Assembly: GCA_913063035.1 (NCBI GenBank)
Contig: CAJXYS010000007.1
Coordinates: forward strand, 1 to 64,000
Source: an uncultured Maritimibacter sp.
GTDB taxonomy: Bacteria; Pseudomonadota; Alphaproteobacteria; Rhodobacterales; Rhodobacteraceae
Direction of reading: 5' to 3'
DNA length: 64,000 bases
Shown: in pieces, positions 1 through 9,236 of the stretch
Position numbering within the stretch: position 1 is the stretch's first letter
How the letters are laid out: each line of letters begins with the position of its first letter
Notes under the pieces: model-generated
Told to the model about the DNA's origin: nothing
Seen by the model: the letters and a program-made list of their open reading frames with translations, nothing else
The model's database searches: none
Program-made: the position numbers and the translations under genes

Positions 1-465
1 CTCGGCGCCGTCCGGCACCATGTCGGTGCGGTAGCCGAAGGTGGTCGAGTAGACGATCTGCGGGATGAAGCAGTCGCTGACGATCAGGTCGCCGAAGTCG
101 TCGGAGGCGTCGGTGCCGTCCGGCGCGGGCGCCAGCGCGTCGTCATGGTCGATTTCCATCGCCAGGCCCTCGTCGCAGAGGCGCATCGCGTCGGCCGCGA
201 CCACGTCGACGATATCCCAGGTGATGTTCCCGGCCTCGTCCATCGCGCGCAGCTTGGCGACGGCCTCGGCGGAGCTCTCGTCGGTGACGACCTCGAGCTC
301 GGGGTGCATTTCCTGGTAGGGCTCCACGTAAGCCTTGATCTGGCTGTTCTGGTAGGCACCGCCCCAGGACACCATGGTCATGGAGTCGGCCATGTCCTGC
401 GCGGCGACGCTTCCGGCCGTCAGGGCCAGCGCGCTCGTCGCAACAAGGGTTTTGGTCATCTTCAT
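1..465 (-). CDS. ABC transporter extracellular solute-binding protein, polyamine type (partial, C-terminus cut by window edge)
   Basis: Only the first 155 codons are in the window; the gene runs off position 1. The product starts MKMTKTLVATSALALTAG and has a classic signal peptide ending about VAA-QD (residue 22-23), so it should be periplasmic. The mature start (SMTMVSWGGAYQNSQ) and the later WDIVDVVAADAMRLCDEG resemble PotD/PotF-like spermidine/putrescine-binding proteins of ABC importers. It lies 113 bases downstream of potA on the same strand, so the two probably share an operon, with permease genes expected outside the window. The ATG at 465 is preceded by GGGAG. The exact ligand cannot be read from this fragment. 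Confidence 0.88.
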   Translation of the reverse strand, partial: MKMTKTLVATSALALTAGSVAAQDMADSMTMVSWGGAYQNSQIKAYVEPYQEMHPELEVVTDESSAEAVAKLRAMDEAGNITWDIVDVVAADAMRLCDEGLAMEIDHDDALAPAPDGTDASDDFGDLIVSDCFIPQIVYSTTFGYRTDMVPDGAE

Positions 466-507
466 TGCATACTCCCTATGCTCCCGGTTGGACTTGAGCT
501 CCCGGTT

Positions 508-523
508 CCCGGGAAATCCCGGG
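508..523 (-). repeat. Short inverted repeat between potA and the binding-protein gene
   Basis: CCCGGG-AAAT-CCCGGG, a 6-bp stem with a 4-base loop in the potA-to-binding-protein spacer. With the hairpin at 538-560 it could slow RNA decay or partly attenuate transcription between the transporter genes. There is no U-tract, so it is not a standard terminator. Confidence 0.35.
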
Positions 524-537
524 GGCCCTTGCTGTTG

Positions 538-560
538 GCCGGCGGCACCCCGCCGCCGGC
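538..560 (-). repeat. GC-rich hairpin just after potA
   Basis: Perfect 9-bp stem GCCGGCGGC/GCCGCCGGC with loop ACCCC, 18 bases after the potA stop in the direction of transcription. It lacks a U-run. It may be an intercistronic stabilising or attenuating hairpin that sets the binding-protein to ATPase ratio; this role is inference. Confidence 0.5.
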
Positions 561-578
561 ATCTCTGGTCACGCAGGC

Positions 579-1676
<1,098 letters not shown>

Positions 1677-2008
1677 GCGTTATCCCCTCTGCTGGTCGCC
1701 CATGCGGCGTTCTGTTGTCTTTGCCGGGTTCTTTGACCGCGTCGGTCAGAACGGTAACATGCTCGCTCCGAAGATCAACGCGGAAGTTTCACGAAACTCA
1801 ATGCGCGTTTTTTTATTTATAAACAGATATTTAGGATGGTTTTTGCTTGTGAAACCCGCTGTTTCTTGGGCAGCGCCGCCAGAGAGGCGCACAATATTTG
1901 GGCAAACGTGAAACACGCGGGCCGCGAGACGCGGACGTCCGGCGCATCCCAAGCGCAAGGGCGACCACGGGGATTCGAAAGCGTTTTTTCGGGAGCGCCG
2001 GGCAAAGA
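1677..2008. other. Gene-free stretch: pot operon control region and tRNA 3' flank
   Basis: 332 bases without a credible gene. It holds the likely promoter and operator region of the minus-strand pot operon, an AT-rich patch at about 1807-1832 unlike its surroundings, and three copies of GTGAAAC (1786-1792 inverted, 1849-1855, 1908-1914). No clear -35/-10 pair can be assigned by eye. Confidence 0.6.
1785..1798. promoter_or_regulatory. Palindromic operator candidate upstream of potA
   Basis: AGTTTC-AC-GAAACT, a perfect inverted repeat 109 bases upstream of the potA start. A looser GAAAC-N5-GTTTC palindrome follows at 1851-1865. Such symmetric elements suit a dimeric repressor (LacI, GntR or similar), but the regulator is not in the window. 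Confidence 0.4.
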
Positions 2009-2095
2009 TGGTGCGGTCGAGAAGATTCGAACTTCCACGGGTGTTACCCCACAGCGACCTCAACGCTGCGCGTCTACCAATTCCGCCACGACCGC
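2009..2095 (-). tRNA. tRNA-Leu(GAG)
   Basis: An 87-base tRNA read on the minus strand, with acceptor stem GCGGTCG/CGACCGC, discriminator A and encoded CCA. The anticodon loop TTGAGGT gives anticodon GAG (leucine CUC/CUU). The long variable arm (TGGGGTAACACCCG) is the class II feature expected for leucine, and the T-loop is TTCGAAT. It stands alone between potA and lipB. Confidence 0.96.
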
Positions 2096-2114
2096 ACAGT
2101 CTCTGGCTTGGTGA

Positions 2115-2130
2115 GGCCGCTGTTTAGCGG
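2115..2130. repeat. Small hairpin in the 5' flank of tRNA-Leu
   Basis: GCCGCT-GTTT-AGCGGC, a 6-bp stem 20 bases upstream of the mature tRNA 5' end. It may lie in the precursor leader. No function is assigned. Confidence 0.3.
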
Positions 2131-2308
2131 CTCGGTTCGGGGATGTGAAGGGGTATATTCCGGATTCTTGCCAGTCTTTTCCGAACCCCGGCCGCGCCCC
2201 CGCGGAGGCGCCGGGAATCGCGTTGTGGCGGCTCGCGTCCCGTCGGATAATGCGCGCGCCCGCCACGCCGGCGGGCACGGGCGACAGGGAACGGTGGGCG
2301 GCGCAGGC

Positions 2309-2968
2309 ATGGTGGAATGGATCATCTCGGACAGACCGGTCGATTACCGGGCCGCGGAGCGCGAGATGGAGGCCCGCGCCGACGCCATCGCGCGGGGCGC
2401 GGCCGGCGAGGCCGTGTGGCTGCTGGAACATCCCCCTCTCTATACCGCCGGCACCAGCGCCCGCGCCGAAGACCTGACCGATCCCGAACGGTTCCCGGTC
2501 TACCCGACGCGGCGCGGCGGCGAATACACCTATCACGGCCCCGGCCAGCGCGTGGCCTACGTCATGCTCGACCTGAACCGGCGCGGGCGCGACATCCGCG
2601 CCTATGTCCGGGCGCTCGAGGACTGGGTCATCGCGACCCTGGCCGAGTTCAGCGTCCGGGGCGAGCGGCGCGCCGGCCGCGTCGGCGTCTGGGTGGTGCG
2701 CGACGACAAGCCGCTGACCCCCGCCGGCCATCCCCCCGAGGACAAGATCGCCGCGATCGGCGTCCGGGTCCGGCGCTGGGTCAGCTTTCACGGCATCTCG
2801 ATCAACGTCGATCCCGACCTCGATCATTTCGAGGGAATCGTTCCCTGCGGCATCCGCGAGCACGGGGTGACGAGTCTCGTGGATCTGGGCCTGCCGGTGA
2901 CGCTGACGGATGTGGACGTGGCGCTGAAGCGCACCTTCGACGAGGTTTTCGGCCCCGCGCGCCGCTGA
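2309..2968 (+). CDS. lipB: Octanoyl-[acyl carrier protein]:protein N-octanoyltransferase LipB
   Basis: 219 residues. LipB transfers octanoyl from acyl-ACP to lipoyl domains of dehydrogenase complexes and the glycine cleavage H protein, the first step of lipoate synthesis in the cytoplasm. The family motif [13 protein letters not shown] is at 68-80, the catalytic lysine is in [11 protein letters not shown] (K146), and the nucleophile cysteine is in [13 protein letters not shown] (C180). The open frame extends upstream across the tRNA region, but the ATG at 2309 gives the normal family length and N-terminus ([10 protein letters not shown]). The gene is monocistronic, since ctaD follows after 212 bases with its own control region. 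Confidence 0.95.
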   Translation: MVEWIISDRPVDYRAAEREMEARADAIARGAAGEAVWLLEHPPLYTAGTSARAEDLTDPERFPVYPTRRGGEYTYHGPGQRVAYVMLDLNRRGRDIRAYVRALEDWVIATLAEFSVRGERRAGRVGVWVVRDDKPLTPAGHPPEDKIAAIGVRVRRWVSFHGISINVDPDLDHFEGIVPCGIREHGVTSLVDLGLPVTLTDVDVALKRTFDEVFGPARR

Positions 2969-3038
2969 CCGCCCCCCGCCTTTCGAGGGTCAGACCCCGC
3001 GATCGGACGGCAAAAATACCGCACGACATATTCAATAT

Positions 3039-3052
3039 TTGATCTGTGTCAA
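3039..3052 (+). promoter_or_regulatory. FNR/FnrL-type binding site upstream of ctaD
   Basis: TTGAT-CTGT-GTCAA fits the FNR-family half-site rule TTGAY-N4-RTCAA exactly. FnrL is the oxygen-sensing regulator of respiratory genes in Rhodobacterales. The site centre lies about 71.5 bases before the transcription start predicted from the promoter at 3082-3110, a classic class I activator distance. Binding and effect are inferred. Confidence 0.5.
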
Positions 3053-3081
3053 TTTTTCCCACGGAAACCGGGTATCAGCGA

Positions 3082-3110
3082 TTGCCCTGACAGCACGCGG
3101 CGATTAAAAA
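3082..3110 (+). promoter_or_regulatory. Candidate ctaD promoter
   Basis: -35 TTGCCC (3082-3087) and -10 TAAAAA (3105-3110) with a 17-base spacer, 71 bases before the ctaD start. The -10 box is a weak match. Confidence 0.35.
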
Positions 3111-3180
3111 TCGGACCTGATAACCGCGCGCGGGCGGGAAAGCCGCGACGTGGACCAGACCAAAGGAACGGGAGTACGTG

Positions 3181-4854
3181 ATGGCCGACGCAGCCATGCA
3201 TGCACATGACGAGCACGGGGAGAAGGGTTTCTTCACGCGCTGGTTCATGTCGACGAACCACAAGGATATCGGGATCCTTTATCTCTTCACGGCCGGCCTG
3301 CTCGGCTTCATCTCGGTGGCCTTCACCGTCTACATGCGCATGGAGCTCATGGAGCCCGGCGTCCAGTACATGTGCCTCGAGGGCGCCAGCCTCGTCGCCG
3401 CGGCGGCCGAGAACTGCACCCCGAACGGGCATCTGTGGAACGTTCTGATCACCGGCCACGGCATCCTGATGATGTTCTTCGTGGTGATCCCGGCGCTGTT
3501 CGGCGGCTTCGGCAACTACTTCATGCCGCTGATGATCGGCGCGCCGGACATGGCCTTCCCGCGGATGAACAACCTGTCCTACTGGATGTACGTGGCGGGC
3601 TCGTCGCTGGCGGTGGCGTCGCTGCTGGCGCCGGGGGGCAACGGCCAGCTCGGCACCGGCGTGGGCTGGGTGCTCTACGCGCCGCTCTCGACGCGCGAGG
3701 CCGGGATGTCGATGGACCTCGCGATCTTCGCCGTGCACGTCTCGGGCGCCTCGTCGATCCTGGGCGCGATCAACATGATCACCACCTTCCTCAACATGCG
3801 CGCGCCCGGCATGACGCTCTTCAAGGCGCCGCTCTTCGCCTGGTCGATCTTCGTCACCGCCTGGCTGATCCTGCTGTCGCTGCCCGTGCTGGCCGGCGCG
3901 ATCACCATGCTGCTGACCGACCGTAACTTCGGCACCACCTTCTTCGATCCCGCCGGCGGCGGCGACCCGGTGCTCTACCAGCACCTGCTGTGGTTCTTCG
4001 GCCATCCCGAGGTCTACATGATCATCCTGCCGGGCTTCGGCCTGATCAGCCACGTCATCGCCACCTTCTCGCGCAAGCCGATCTTCGGCTACCTGCCGAT
4101 GGTCTGGGCGATGATCGCGATCGGGGCGCTGGGCTTCGTGGTCTGGGCGCACCACATGTACACCGTGGGCATGAGCCTGACGCAGCAGTCTTACTTCATG
4201 CTCGCGACGATGGTGATCGCGGTGCCCACGGGCATCAAGGTCTTCAGCTGGATCGCCACGATGTGGGGCGGTTCGGTGGAGTTCAAGACGCCGATGCTCT
4301 TCGCCTTCGGCTTCCTGTTCCTCTTCACCATCGGCGGCGTCACGGGCATCGTGCTGTCCCAGGCCGGGATCGACCGGGCCTACCACGACACCTATTACGT
4401 GGTGGCGCATTTCCACTACGTGATGAGCCTCGGCGCGGTCTTCTGCATCTTCGCCGGCATCTACTACTGGTTCGGCAAGATGAGCGGCCGCCAGTACCCG
4501 GAATGGGCGGGCCAGGTGCATTTCTGGACCTTCTTCGTGGGGGCCAACCTGACCTTCTTCCCGCAGCACTTCCTGGGGCGCCAGGGCATGCCGCGCCGCT
4601 ACATCGACTACCCGGAGGCCTTCGCCTTCTGGAACGCGGTGTCGTCCTGGGGCGCGTTCCTGTCGTTCGCCTCATTCGTGTTCTTCATCGGCGTCGTGTT
4701 CTACGCGCTCTTCGCCGGCCGCAAGGAGACCGCGGACAACTACTGGGGCGAGTCGGCGGACACGCTGGAATGGACCGTGTCCTCGCCCCCGCCGGAGCAC
4801 ACCTTCGAGACCCTGCCCACCCAGGACATGTGGGACAGGCCGGCGCACCACTGA
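3181..4854 (+). CDS. ctaD: Cytochrome c oxidase subunit I (aa3 type)
   Basis: 557 residues, the catalytic haem-copper subunit of the terminal oxidase in the inner membrane. The low-spin haem ligand region is [10 protein letters not shown] (H93). The CuB ligands are HPEVY (H275, with the cross-linked Y279) and WAHHMY (H324, H325), and the haem ligand pair is HFHYV (H410, H412). D-channel residues ([19 protein letters not shown]) and the K-channel lysine (TGIKVFSW, K353) are present, so this is an A-type proton-pumping enzyme. ATG at 3181 is preferred over GTG at 3178 because GGAG then sits six bases upstream. The stop overlaps the next start (TGATG), so the DUF2244 gene is translationally coupled. 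Subunits II and III are not in the window. Confidence 0.97.
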   Translation: MADAAMHAHDEHGEKGFFTRWFMSTNHKDIGILYLFTAGLLGFISVAFTVYMRMELMEPGVQYMCLEGASLVAAAAENCTPNGHLWNVLITGHGILMMFFVVIPALFGGFGNYFMPLMIGAPDMAFPRMNNLSYWMYVAGSSLAVASLLAPGGNGQLGTGVGWVLYAPLSTREAGMSMDLAIFAVHVSGASSILGAINMITTFLNMRAPGMTLFKAPLFAWSIFVTAWLILLSLPVLAGAITMLLTDRNFGTTFFDPAGGGDPVLYQHLLWFFGHPEVYMIILPGFGLISHVIATFSRKPIFGYLPMVWAMIAIGALGFVVWAHHMYTVGMSLTQQSYFMLATMVIAVPTGIKVFSWIATMWGGSVEFKTPMLFAFGFLFLFTIGGVTGIVLSQAGIDRAYHDTYYVVAHFHYVMSLGAVFCIFAGIYYWFGKMSGRQYPEWAGQVHFWTFFVGANLTFFPQHFLGRQGMPRRYIDYPEAFAFWNAVSSWGAFLSFASFVFFIGVVFYALFAGRKETADNYWGESADTLEWTVSSPPPEHTFETLPTQDMWDRPAHH

Positions 4855-5408
4855 TGCCGCTGGAGCATGTGACGCATGGGGGGGCTCCGGCAGATGCCGG
4901 GGCCCCTTCCGCTTCGGAGGCGCCGTTCTACCAGGTCGTGCTGCGCCCGCACCGGTCCCTGCCGCCCGAAGGCTTCGCCTGGGTGATCGCGGTGGCCTGC
5001 GGATTCCTGCTGATCCCGCTGATCGCGCTGCTGGGCACGCTCGCGCTCTGGGCGATGCTGCCCTTCCTGATCGCCACGGTCTGGGCGCTCTGGCACGCGA
5101 TCCGGCGCAACACGGCGGACGGCGCGCTCTACGAGCGGCTGGAGATCGGGCATGACCTGATCCGCGTCACCCGCCACGAGCCGCGCGGCGATGTCCGGGA
5201 ATGGGCGGCGAACCCCTACTGGACCAAGGCGACCCTGCACGAAGATGGCGGGCCGGTGCCCAAATACCTGACGCTGAAGGGCGGCGGGCGCGAGATCGAG
5301 CTCGGCGCCTTCCTCAGCCCCGAGGAACGCGCGGGCCTTTTCGCCGATCTCGAACGCCTGCTGGCACAGGCCGCGCAGCCGCCGAGCCCGTCGCCGCCGC
5401 CGGCCTGA
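4854..5408 (+). CDS. DUF2244 domain membrane protein
   Basis: 184 residues. Two adjacent hydrophobic segments (about 44-62 and 65-82) follow a short N-terminus. The soluble remainder contains YERLEIGHDLIRV and WAANPYWTKATL, typical of the DUF2244 family. The start overlaps the ctaD stop by one base, so it is co-translated with cytochrome oxidase subunit I. Family members often lie beside cox genes in alphaproteobacteria, but their role is not established. The tail is proline-rich (PPSPSPPPA). Confidence 0.85.
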   Translation: MPLEHVTHGGAPADAGAPSASEAPFYQVVLRPHRSLPPEGFAWVIAVACGFLLIPLIALLGTLALWAMLPFLIATVWALWHAIRRNTADGALYERLEIGHDLIRVTRHEPRGDVREWAANPYWTKATLHEDGGPVPKYLTLKGGGREIELGAFLSPEERAGLFADLERLLAQAAQPPSPSPPPA

Positions 5409-5435
5409 CCGGGCCGGCCGCCGCGGCGACCGGGA

Positions 5436-5894
5436 CTAGCCGAGCCGGGCCTTCACCTTGGGCCCGACCACGCCGAAATCCATCTGGCCGGTATACCTGG
5501 ACTTGAGCACGCCCATGACGCGGCCCATGTCGCGGATCGACTCGGCGCCCACCTCGCGGACCGCGGCCTCGACGGCCTTGTCGACCTCCGCCTCGGAGAG
5601 CTGGCGCGGCAGGAATTCCTCGATCACCTCGACCTCGCGCTGTTCGCGCTCGGCCAGGTCCAGCCGGCCGCCCTCTTCATAGGCGCGGACGCTCTCCTGG
5701 CGTTGCTTGACCATGCGCCCGAGGATCGCGAGGATCTCGTCGTCGCCGACGCCGTCGCCGCGCCCGTCGCTGCGGATCGCGATGTCGCGGTCCTTGATCG
5801 CCGCGTTGATCAGGCGCAATGTCGACAGGCGGTCCTGGTCCTTGGCCTTCATGGCCTCTTTCAGCGCCGCCGTGATACGGTCTCTCATCTCCAT
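5436..5894 (-). CDS. GatB/YqeY domain protein
   Basis: 152 residues matching the YqeY family: MEMRDRITAALKEAMKAKD at the start, LSTLRLINAAIKDRDIA, and a C-terminal MGRVMGVLKSRYTGQMDFG. The fold resembles the tail domain of the GatB amidotransferase subunit, which binds tRNA; the free-standing role is uncertain. ATG at 5894 is chosen because GAGAG lies a few bases upstream and the length fits the family. ATGs at 5888, 5906 and 5912 are possible. It is divergent from carA. Confidence 0.88.
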   Translation of the reverse strand: MEMRDRITAALKEAMKAKDQDRLSTLRLINAAIKDRDIAIRSDGRGDGVGDDEILAILGRMVKQRQESVRAYEEGGRLDLAEREQREVEVIEEFLPRQLSEAEVDKAVEAAVREVGAESIRDMGRVMGVLKSRYTGQMDFGVVGPKVKARLG

Positions 5895-6017
5895 CGGCTC
5901 TCTCATCCCCATGAGCGTGGTCGAAGTTCCGACAATACTTGCCCCGCGCAGCGGAGACAACCACCCGCGACCATACTAAGTCATTGTTATGAAAGTGTTT
6001 GTTTTTCCGTATCTTAC

Positions 6018-6046
6018 TTGACGCTTCCTGCCCCCGATCATAGGTT
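6018..6046 (+). promoter_or_regulatory. Candidate carA promoter
   Basis: -35 TTGACG (6018-6023), 17-base spacer, -10 TAGGTT (6041-6046). The predicted start is about 22 bases before the carA ATG. Confidence 0.5.
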
Positions 6047-6074
6047 CGCCCCGATCCAGCCGCGAGACTCGCCC

Positions 6075-7247
6075 ATGCCTGCCGACACCCAGCCGATGAC
6101 GACCCGGGACACCGCCACCGCCTGCATCGCGCTCGCGGATGGAACCATCCTCTACGGCAGGGGATTCGGCGCCACCGGCGACGCCGTGGCCGAGCTCTGT
6201 TTCAACACGGCGATGACCGGCTACCAGGAGATCATGACCGATCCCTCCTATGCCGGGCAGATCGTGACCTTCACCTTTCCCCATATCGGCAATACCGGCA
6301 CCAATGCCGAAGATGACGAGACCGCCGACCCGGTCGCGGCCGGGATGGTGGTCAAGTGGGACCCGACCGAACCCTCGAACTGGCGCGCAGAGGCGCGGCT
6401 GGGCGAATGGCTGGCGCGGCACGGCCGCATCGGGATCGGCGGCGTGGACACGCGCCGCCTGACCCGCGCCATCCGCCAGCAGGGCGCGCCGCACGCGGCG
6501 ATCTCGCATGACCCGCAGGGCAATTTCGACATCGAGGCGCTGGTCGCGCGGGCGCGCAGCTTTCCCGGGCTCGTCGGGCTGGACCTCGCGCGCGACGTCA
6601 GCTGCGTGCAATCCTACCGCTGGGACGAGATGCGCTGGGCCTGGCCCGAGGGCTACAGCCGGCGCGAGACGCCGGGGCGGCGCGTCGTCGCCGTCGATTA
6701 CGGCGCCAAGCGTAACATCCTGCGCTGCCTCGCCAGCGCGGGCTGCGACGTGACCGTGATGCCGGCCACCGCCACGGCCGAGGAAATCCTCGCCCAGGAG
6801 CCCGAGGGGCTGTTCCTGTCCAACGGGCCGGGCGACCCGGCGGCGACCGGCGAATACGCCGTGCCCATGATCCGCGAGATCATGGACAAGACCGATATCC
6901 CGGTCTTCGGGATATGCCTCGGGCACCAGATGCTGGCCCGCGCGCTTGGCGCGACCACCGTCAAGATGAACCACGGCCATCACGGCGCCAACCATCCCGT
7001 GAAGGATCTCGAGACCGGCAAGGTCGAGATCACCTCTATGAACCACGGCTTCACCGTGGACAGCCAGACCCTGCCCGGGGGCGTCATGGAAACCCATGTC
7101 TCGCTCTTCGACGGGTCGAACTGCGGCATCCGCATGACGGATCGCCCGGTCTTCAGCGTGCAATATCACCCCGAGGCGAGCCCCGGACCGCAGGACAGCT
7201 ATTATCTCTTCGAGCGTTTCGTCGCCTCGATCGAGGCCCGCGGCTGA
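6075..7247 (+). CDS. carA: Carbamoyl phosphate synthase small subunit (glutamine amidotransferase)
   Basis: 390 residues. CarA hydrolyses glutamine and passes ammonia to the large subunit CarB for carbamoyl phosphate, feeding arginine and pyrimidine synthesis. The N-terminal CPSase domain contains TAMTGYQEIMTDPSYAGQ. The C-terminal class I amidotransferase domain has the triad C281 (FGICLGHQ), H365 and E367 (QYHPEAS). ATG at 6075 gives the usual length; MTTRD at 6096 is an alternative and neither has a strong ribosome binding site. carB is not adjacent, which is common in this group. A good promoter precedes it. Confidence 0.97.
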   Translation: MPADTQPMTTRDTATACIALADGTILYGRGFGATGDAVAELCFNTAMTGYQEIMTDPSYAGQIVTFTFPHIGNTGTNAEDDETADPVAAGMVVKWDPTEPSNWRAEARLGEWLARHGRIGIGGVDTRRLTRAIRQQGAPHAAISHDPQGNFDIEALVARARSFPGLVGLDLARDVSCVQSYRWDEMRWAWPEGYSRRETPGRRVVAVDYGAKRNILRCLASAGCDVTVMPATATAEEILAQEPEGLFLSNGPGDPAATGEYAVPMIREIMDKTDIPVFGICLGHQMLARALGATTVKMNHGHHGANHPVKDLETGKVEITSMNHGFTVDSQTLPGGVMETHVSLFDGSNCGIRMTDRPVFSVQYHPEASPGPQDSYYLFERFVASIEARG

Positions 7248-7272
7248 CCCGCGCGGCAGAGTAAATCCCCGC

Positions 7273-7287
7273 TTAACCACTTTTTTA
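7273..7287 (+). promoter_or_regulatory. Degenerate CtrA-like box
   Basis: TTAA-CCACTTT-TTTA differs by one base from the CtrA consensus TTAA-N7-TTAA and lies 42 bases before the glycosyltransferase start. This is weak evidence on its own. Confidence 0.2.
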
Positions 7288-7295
7288 CCGGCGGC

Positions 7296-7314
7296 TTGCA
7301 GGCTGACCCTGCAA
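7296..7314 (+). repeat. Hairpin in the carA-glycosyltransferase spacer
   Basis: TTGCAGG-CTGAC-CCTGCAA, a perfect 7-bp stem ending four bases before the GGAGG ribosome binding site of the next gene. It is either a weak terminator of carA or a structure affecting initiation of the downstream gene. Confidence 0.4.
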
Positions 7315-7328
7315 CCCGGAGGCCGCCG

Positions 7329-9236
7329 ATGACCCGCGCATCCCAAATCCGTCCCGTCCCGCGGCCCGCGGCCACCGGATCACGCCCGCGCCGCCACCGC
7401 CCCCGCGGCCTCGGCATGCGGCTGGTACAAGCCGGGCACCTCACCCACCAGCAGCTGGCCGAGGCCACGACACAGCGCAACCGTTCGCATGCGCGGCTGT
7501 CGGACATCCTGGTGGCCCGCGGGGTGATCCACCGCGCCGAGATGGACCGCCTGCTGGCCGCCGACTCGGGCCTGCGCAGCGTCGATCTGGCCCGCCGGCC
7601 GCCCGTCGCACGGATCGCGCGCAGCCTGCCCGCGGCGCTCTGCCTCGCGCACGGGGCCGTGCCCTGGCGCCGGATCGGCTCCGTCACGGTTCTGGCGCTC
7701 GCCCATCCCGACCGGGCCGAGCCGCTGCGCCGGGCGCTGCCCGCCGATTTCGGCGCCTATCACTTCGTCTTCGCCCCCGACTCGCAGGTGCAGAAGGCCA
7801 TTGCCGACGCTCATCGCGGCGATCTCGCGCAACGCGCGGAAACCCGCTGCCCGGCCGAGATGAGCTGCCGGGACTGGGCCGGCCCCAGCCGCGCGATGAT
7901 CCGCGCGCCGGCGCTGGCGACGATGGCGCTGGCCGGCCTGACCTTCCCGGCCGCCGCCGCATGGGTGTTGATGGCGATCGCGGTCACCGCGCTCCTGGCG
8001 AACATGACGCTCAAGACGCTGGCGGCCCTGGCCACGCTGCGCGCCCGCGCCGCGGCTGCGGGCGCGGCCGACGCCGCGCCCCCGCCCGCCATCGCGCGTT
8101 TGCCCAGGGTCTCGGTCCTGGTGCCGCTGCATCGCGAGGCCCGGATCCTGCCCGATCTCATCCGGCGCCTCGGGCGGCTCGACTATCCGCCGGAGCTGCT
8201 CGAGATCCGGCTGGTGATCGAGGAGGATGACGCCGTCACCCGCGCCGCCCTGGCTGCGACGCCGCTGCCGCCATGGATGGCGGTGACCCTCGTGCCGGAC
8301 TCGCGCTTGCGGACCAAGCCCCGGGCGCTGAACTACGCGCTCGATTTCTGCCGGGGCAGCATCGTCGGCATATACGACGCCGAGGATGCGCCCGAGCCCA
8401 ACCAGATCCGCCGGATGGTCGCCCGGTTCCATGCCAGCAAACCCGACGTCGCCTGCCTGCAGGGCATCCTCGATTTCTACAACGCGCGCATGAACTGGCT
8501 GTCGCGCTGCTTCGCGATCGAGTACGCGGTGTGGTTCCGGATGATCTTGCCGGGGTTCGAGCGGCTGGGCCTGCCGGTGCCGCTCGGGGGCACGACGCTC
8601 TTCTTCCGCCGTGACGTGCTCGAGGCGATCGGCGGCTGGGACGCGCACAACGTCACCGAGGACGCCGATCTCGGCATGCGGCTGGCCCGCCACGGCTATC
8701 GCTGCGAATTCGTGCCGAGCGTCACCTACGAGGAGGCCAACTGCCGCCCCTGGGCCTGGGTGCGCCAGCGTTCGCGCTGGCTCAAGGGCTTCGCGATGAC
8801 CTGGGTCAGCCACATGCGCCGGCCGGCGCGGCTCTGGTCGGAGCTCGGGCCGCGCGGTTTCGCCGGGTTCCAGGTGCTTTTCCTCGGCACGCTGGCGGCC
8901 TTCCTGACCGCGCCGTTCCTCTGGTCCTTCTGGCTGCTGGCCCTGACCGGCACGGTGCCTTTCCTGATGCACCTGCCCGACGCGGCGCTGGTGGCGCTGG
9001 CCGCGCTTTTCGTGGTGTCGGAACTGGTGGGGATCGCCATCGCCCTGGCGGCGACGTCCGGCCCGAAACATCGCTTCCTGATGCCCTGGGTGCCGAGCAT
9101 GCATCTCTATTTCCCGCTTGGCGCTCTCGCCGCCTGGAAAGCGGTCTACGAGATCGTCGCGCGGCCCTTCTACTGGGACAAGACCGATCACGGCCATGCC
9201 AGGCCGGGCCCCGGCGACCCGATGGCCGACGCCTAG
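7329..9236 (+). CDS. Processive family 2 glycosyltransferase with N-terminal MshEN-like domain
   Basis: 635 residues. Residues 26-75 form two 24-residue half-motifs five residues apart (GLGMRLVQAGHLTHQQLAEA and RLSDILVARGVIHRAEMDRL), the pattern of the MshEN/GspE N-terminal domain that binds cyclic di-GMP in some proteins. A helical hairpin (about 195-238) precedes the GT2 domain. Catalytic motifs are EEDD (298-301), YDAED (349-353), TEDAD (443-447) and QRSRW (480-484), as in cellulose-synthase-like processive enzymes. Several membrane helices follow, and the end contains PFYWDKTDHG. It is probably an inner-membrane polysaccharide synthase; the product is unknown. ATG 7329 follows a GGAGG. 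It ends in a 3-base overlap with the convergent GntR gene. Confidence 0.85.
   Translation: MTRASQIRPVPRPAATGSRPRRHRPRGLGMRLVQAGHLTHQQLAEATTQRNRSHARLSDILVARGVIHRAEMDRLLAADSGLRSVDLARRPPVARIARSLPAALCLAHGAVPWRRIGSVTVLALAHPDRAEPLRRALPADFGAYHFVFAPDSQVQKAIADAHRGDLAQRAETRCPAEMSCRDWAGPSRAMIRAPALATMALAGLTFPAAAAWVLMAIAVTALLANMTLKTLAALATLRARAAAAGAADAAPPPAIARLPRVSVLVPLHREARILPDLIRRLGRLDYPPELLEIRLVIEEDDAVTRAALAATPLPPWMAVTLVPDSRLRTKPRALNYALDFCRGSIVGIYDAEDAPEPNQIRRMVARFHASKPDVACLQGILDFYNARMNWLSRCFAIEYAVWFRMILPGFERLGLPVPLGGTTLFFRRDVLEAIGGWDAHNVTEDADLGMRLARHGYRCEFVPSVTYEEANCRPWAWVRQRSRWLKGFAMTWVSHMRRPARLWSELGPRGFAGFQVLFLGTLAAFLTAPFLWSFWLLALTGTVPFLMHLPDAALVALAALFVVSELVGIAIALAATSGPKHRFLMPWVPSMHLYFPLGALAAWKAVYEIVARPFYWDKTDHGHARPGPGDPMADA

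Noticed and set aside
1801-1911. Possible 36-codon hydrophobic peptide (MRVFLFINRYLGWFLL...) on the plus strand
   Set aside because: No ribosome binding site, and the hydrophobicity comes from the AT-rich patch in a control region.
3049-4569. 506-codon open frame on the minus strand
   Set aside because: Antisense to ctaD, whose haem and copper ligands are all present.
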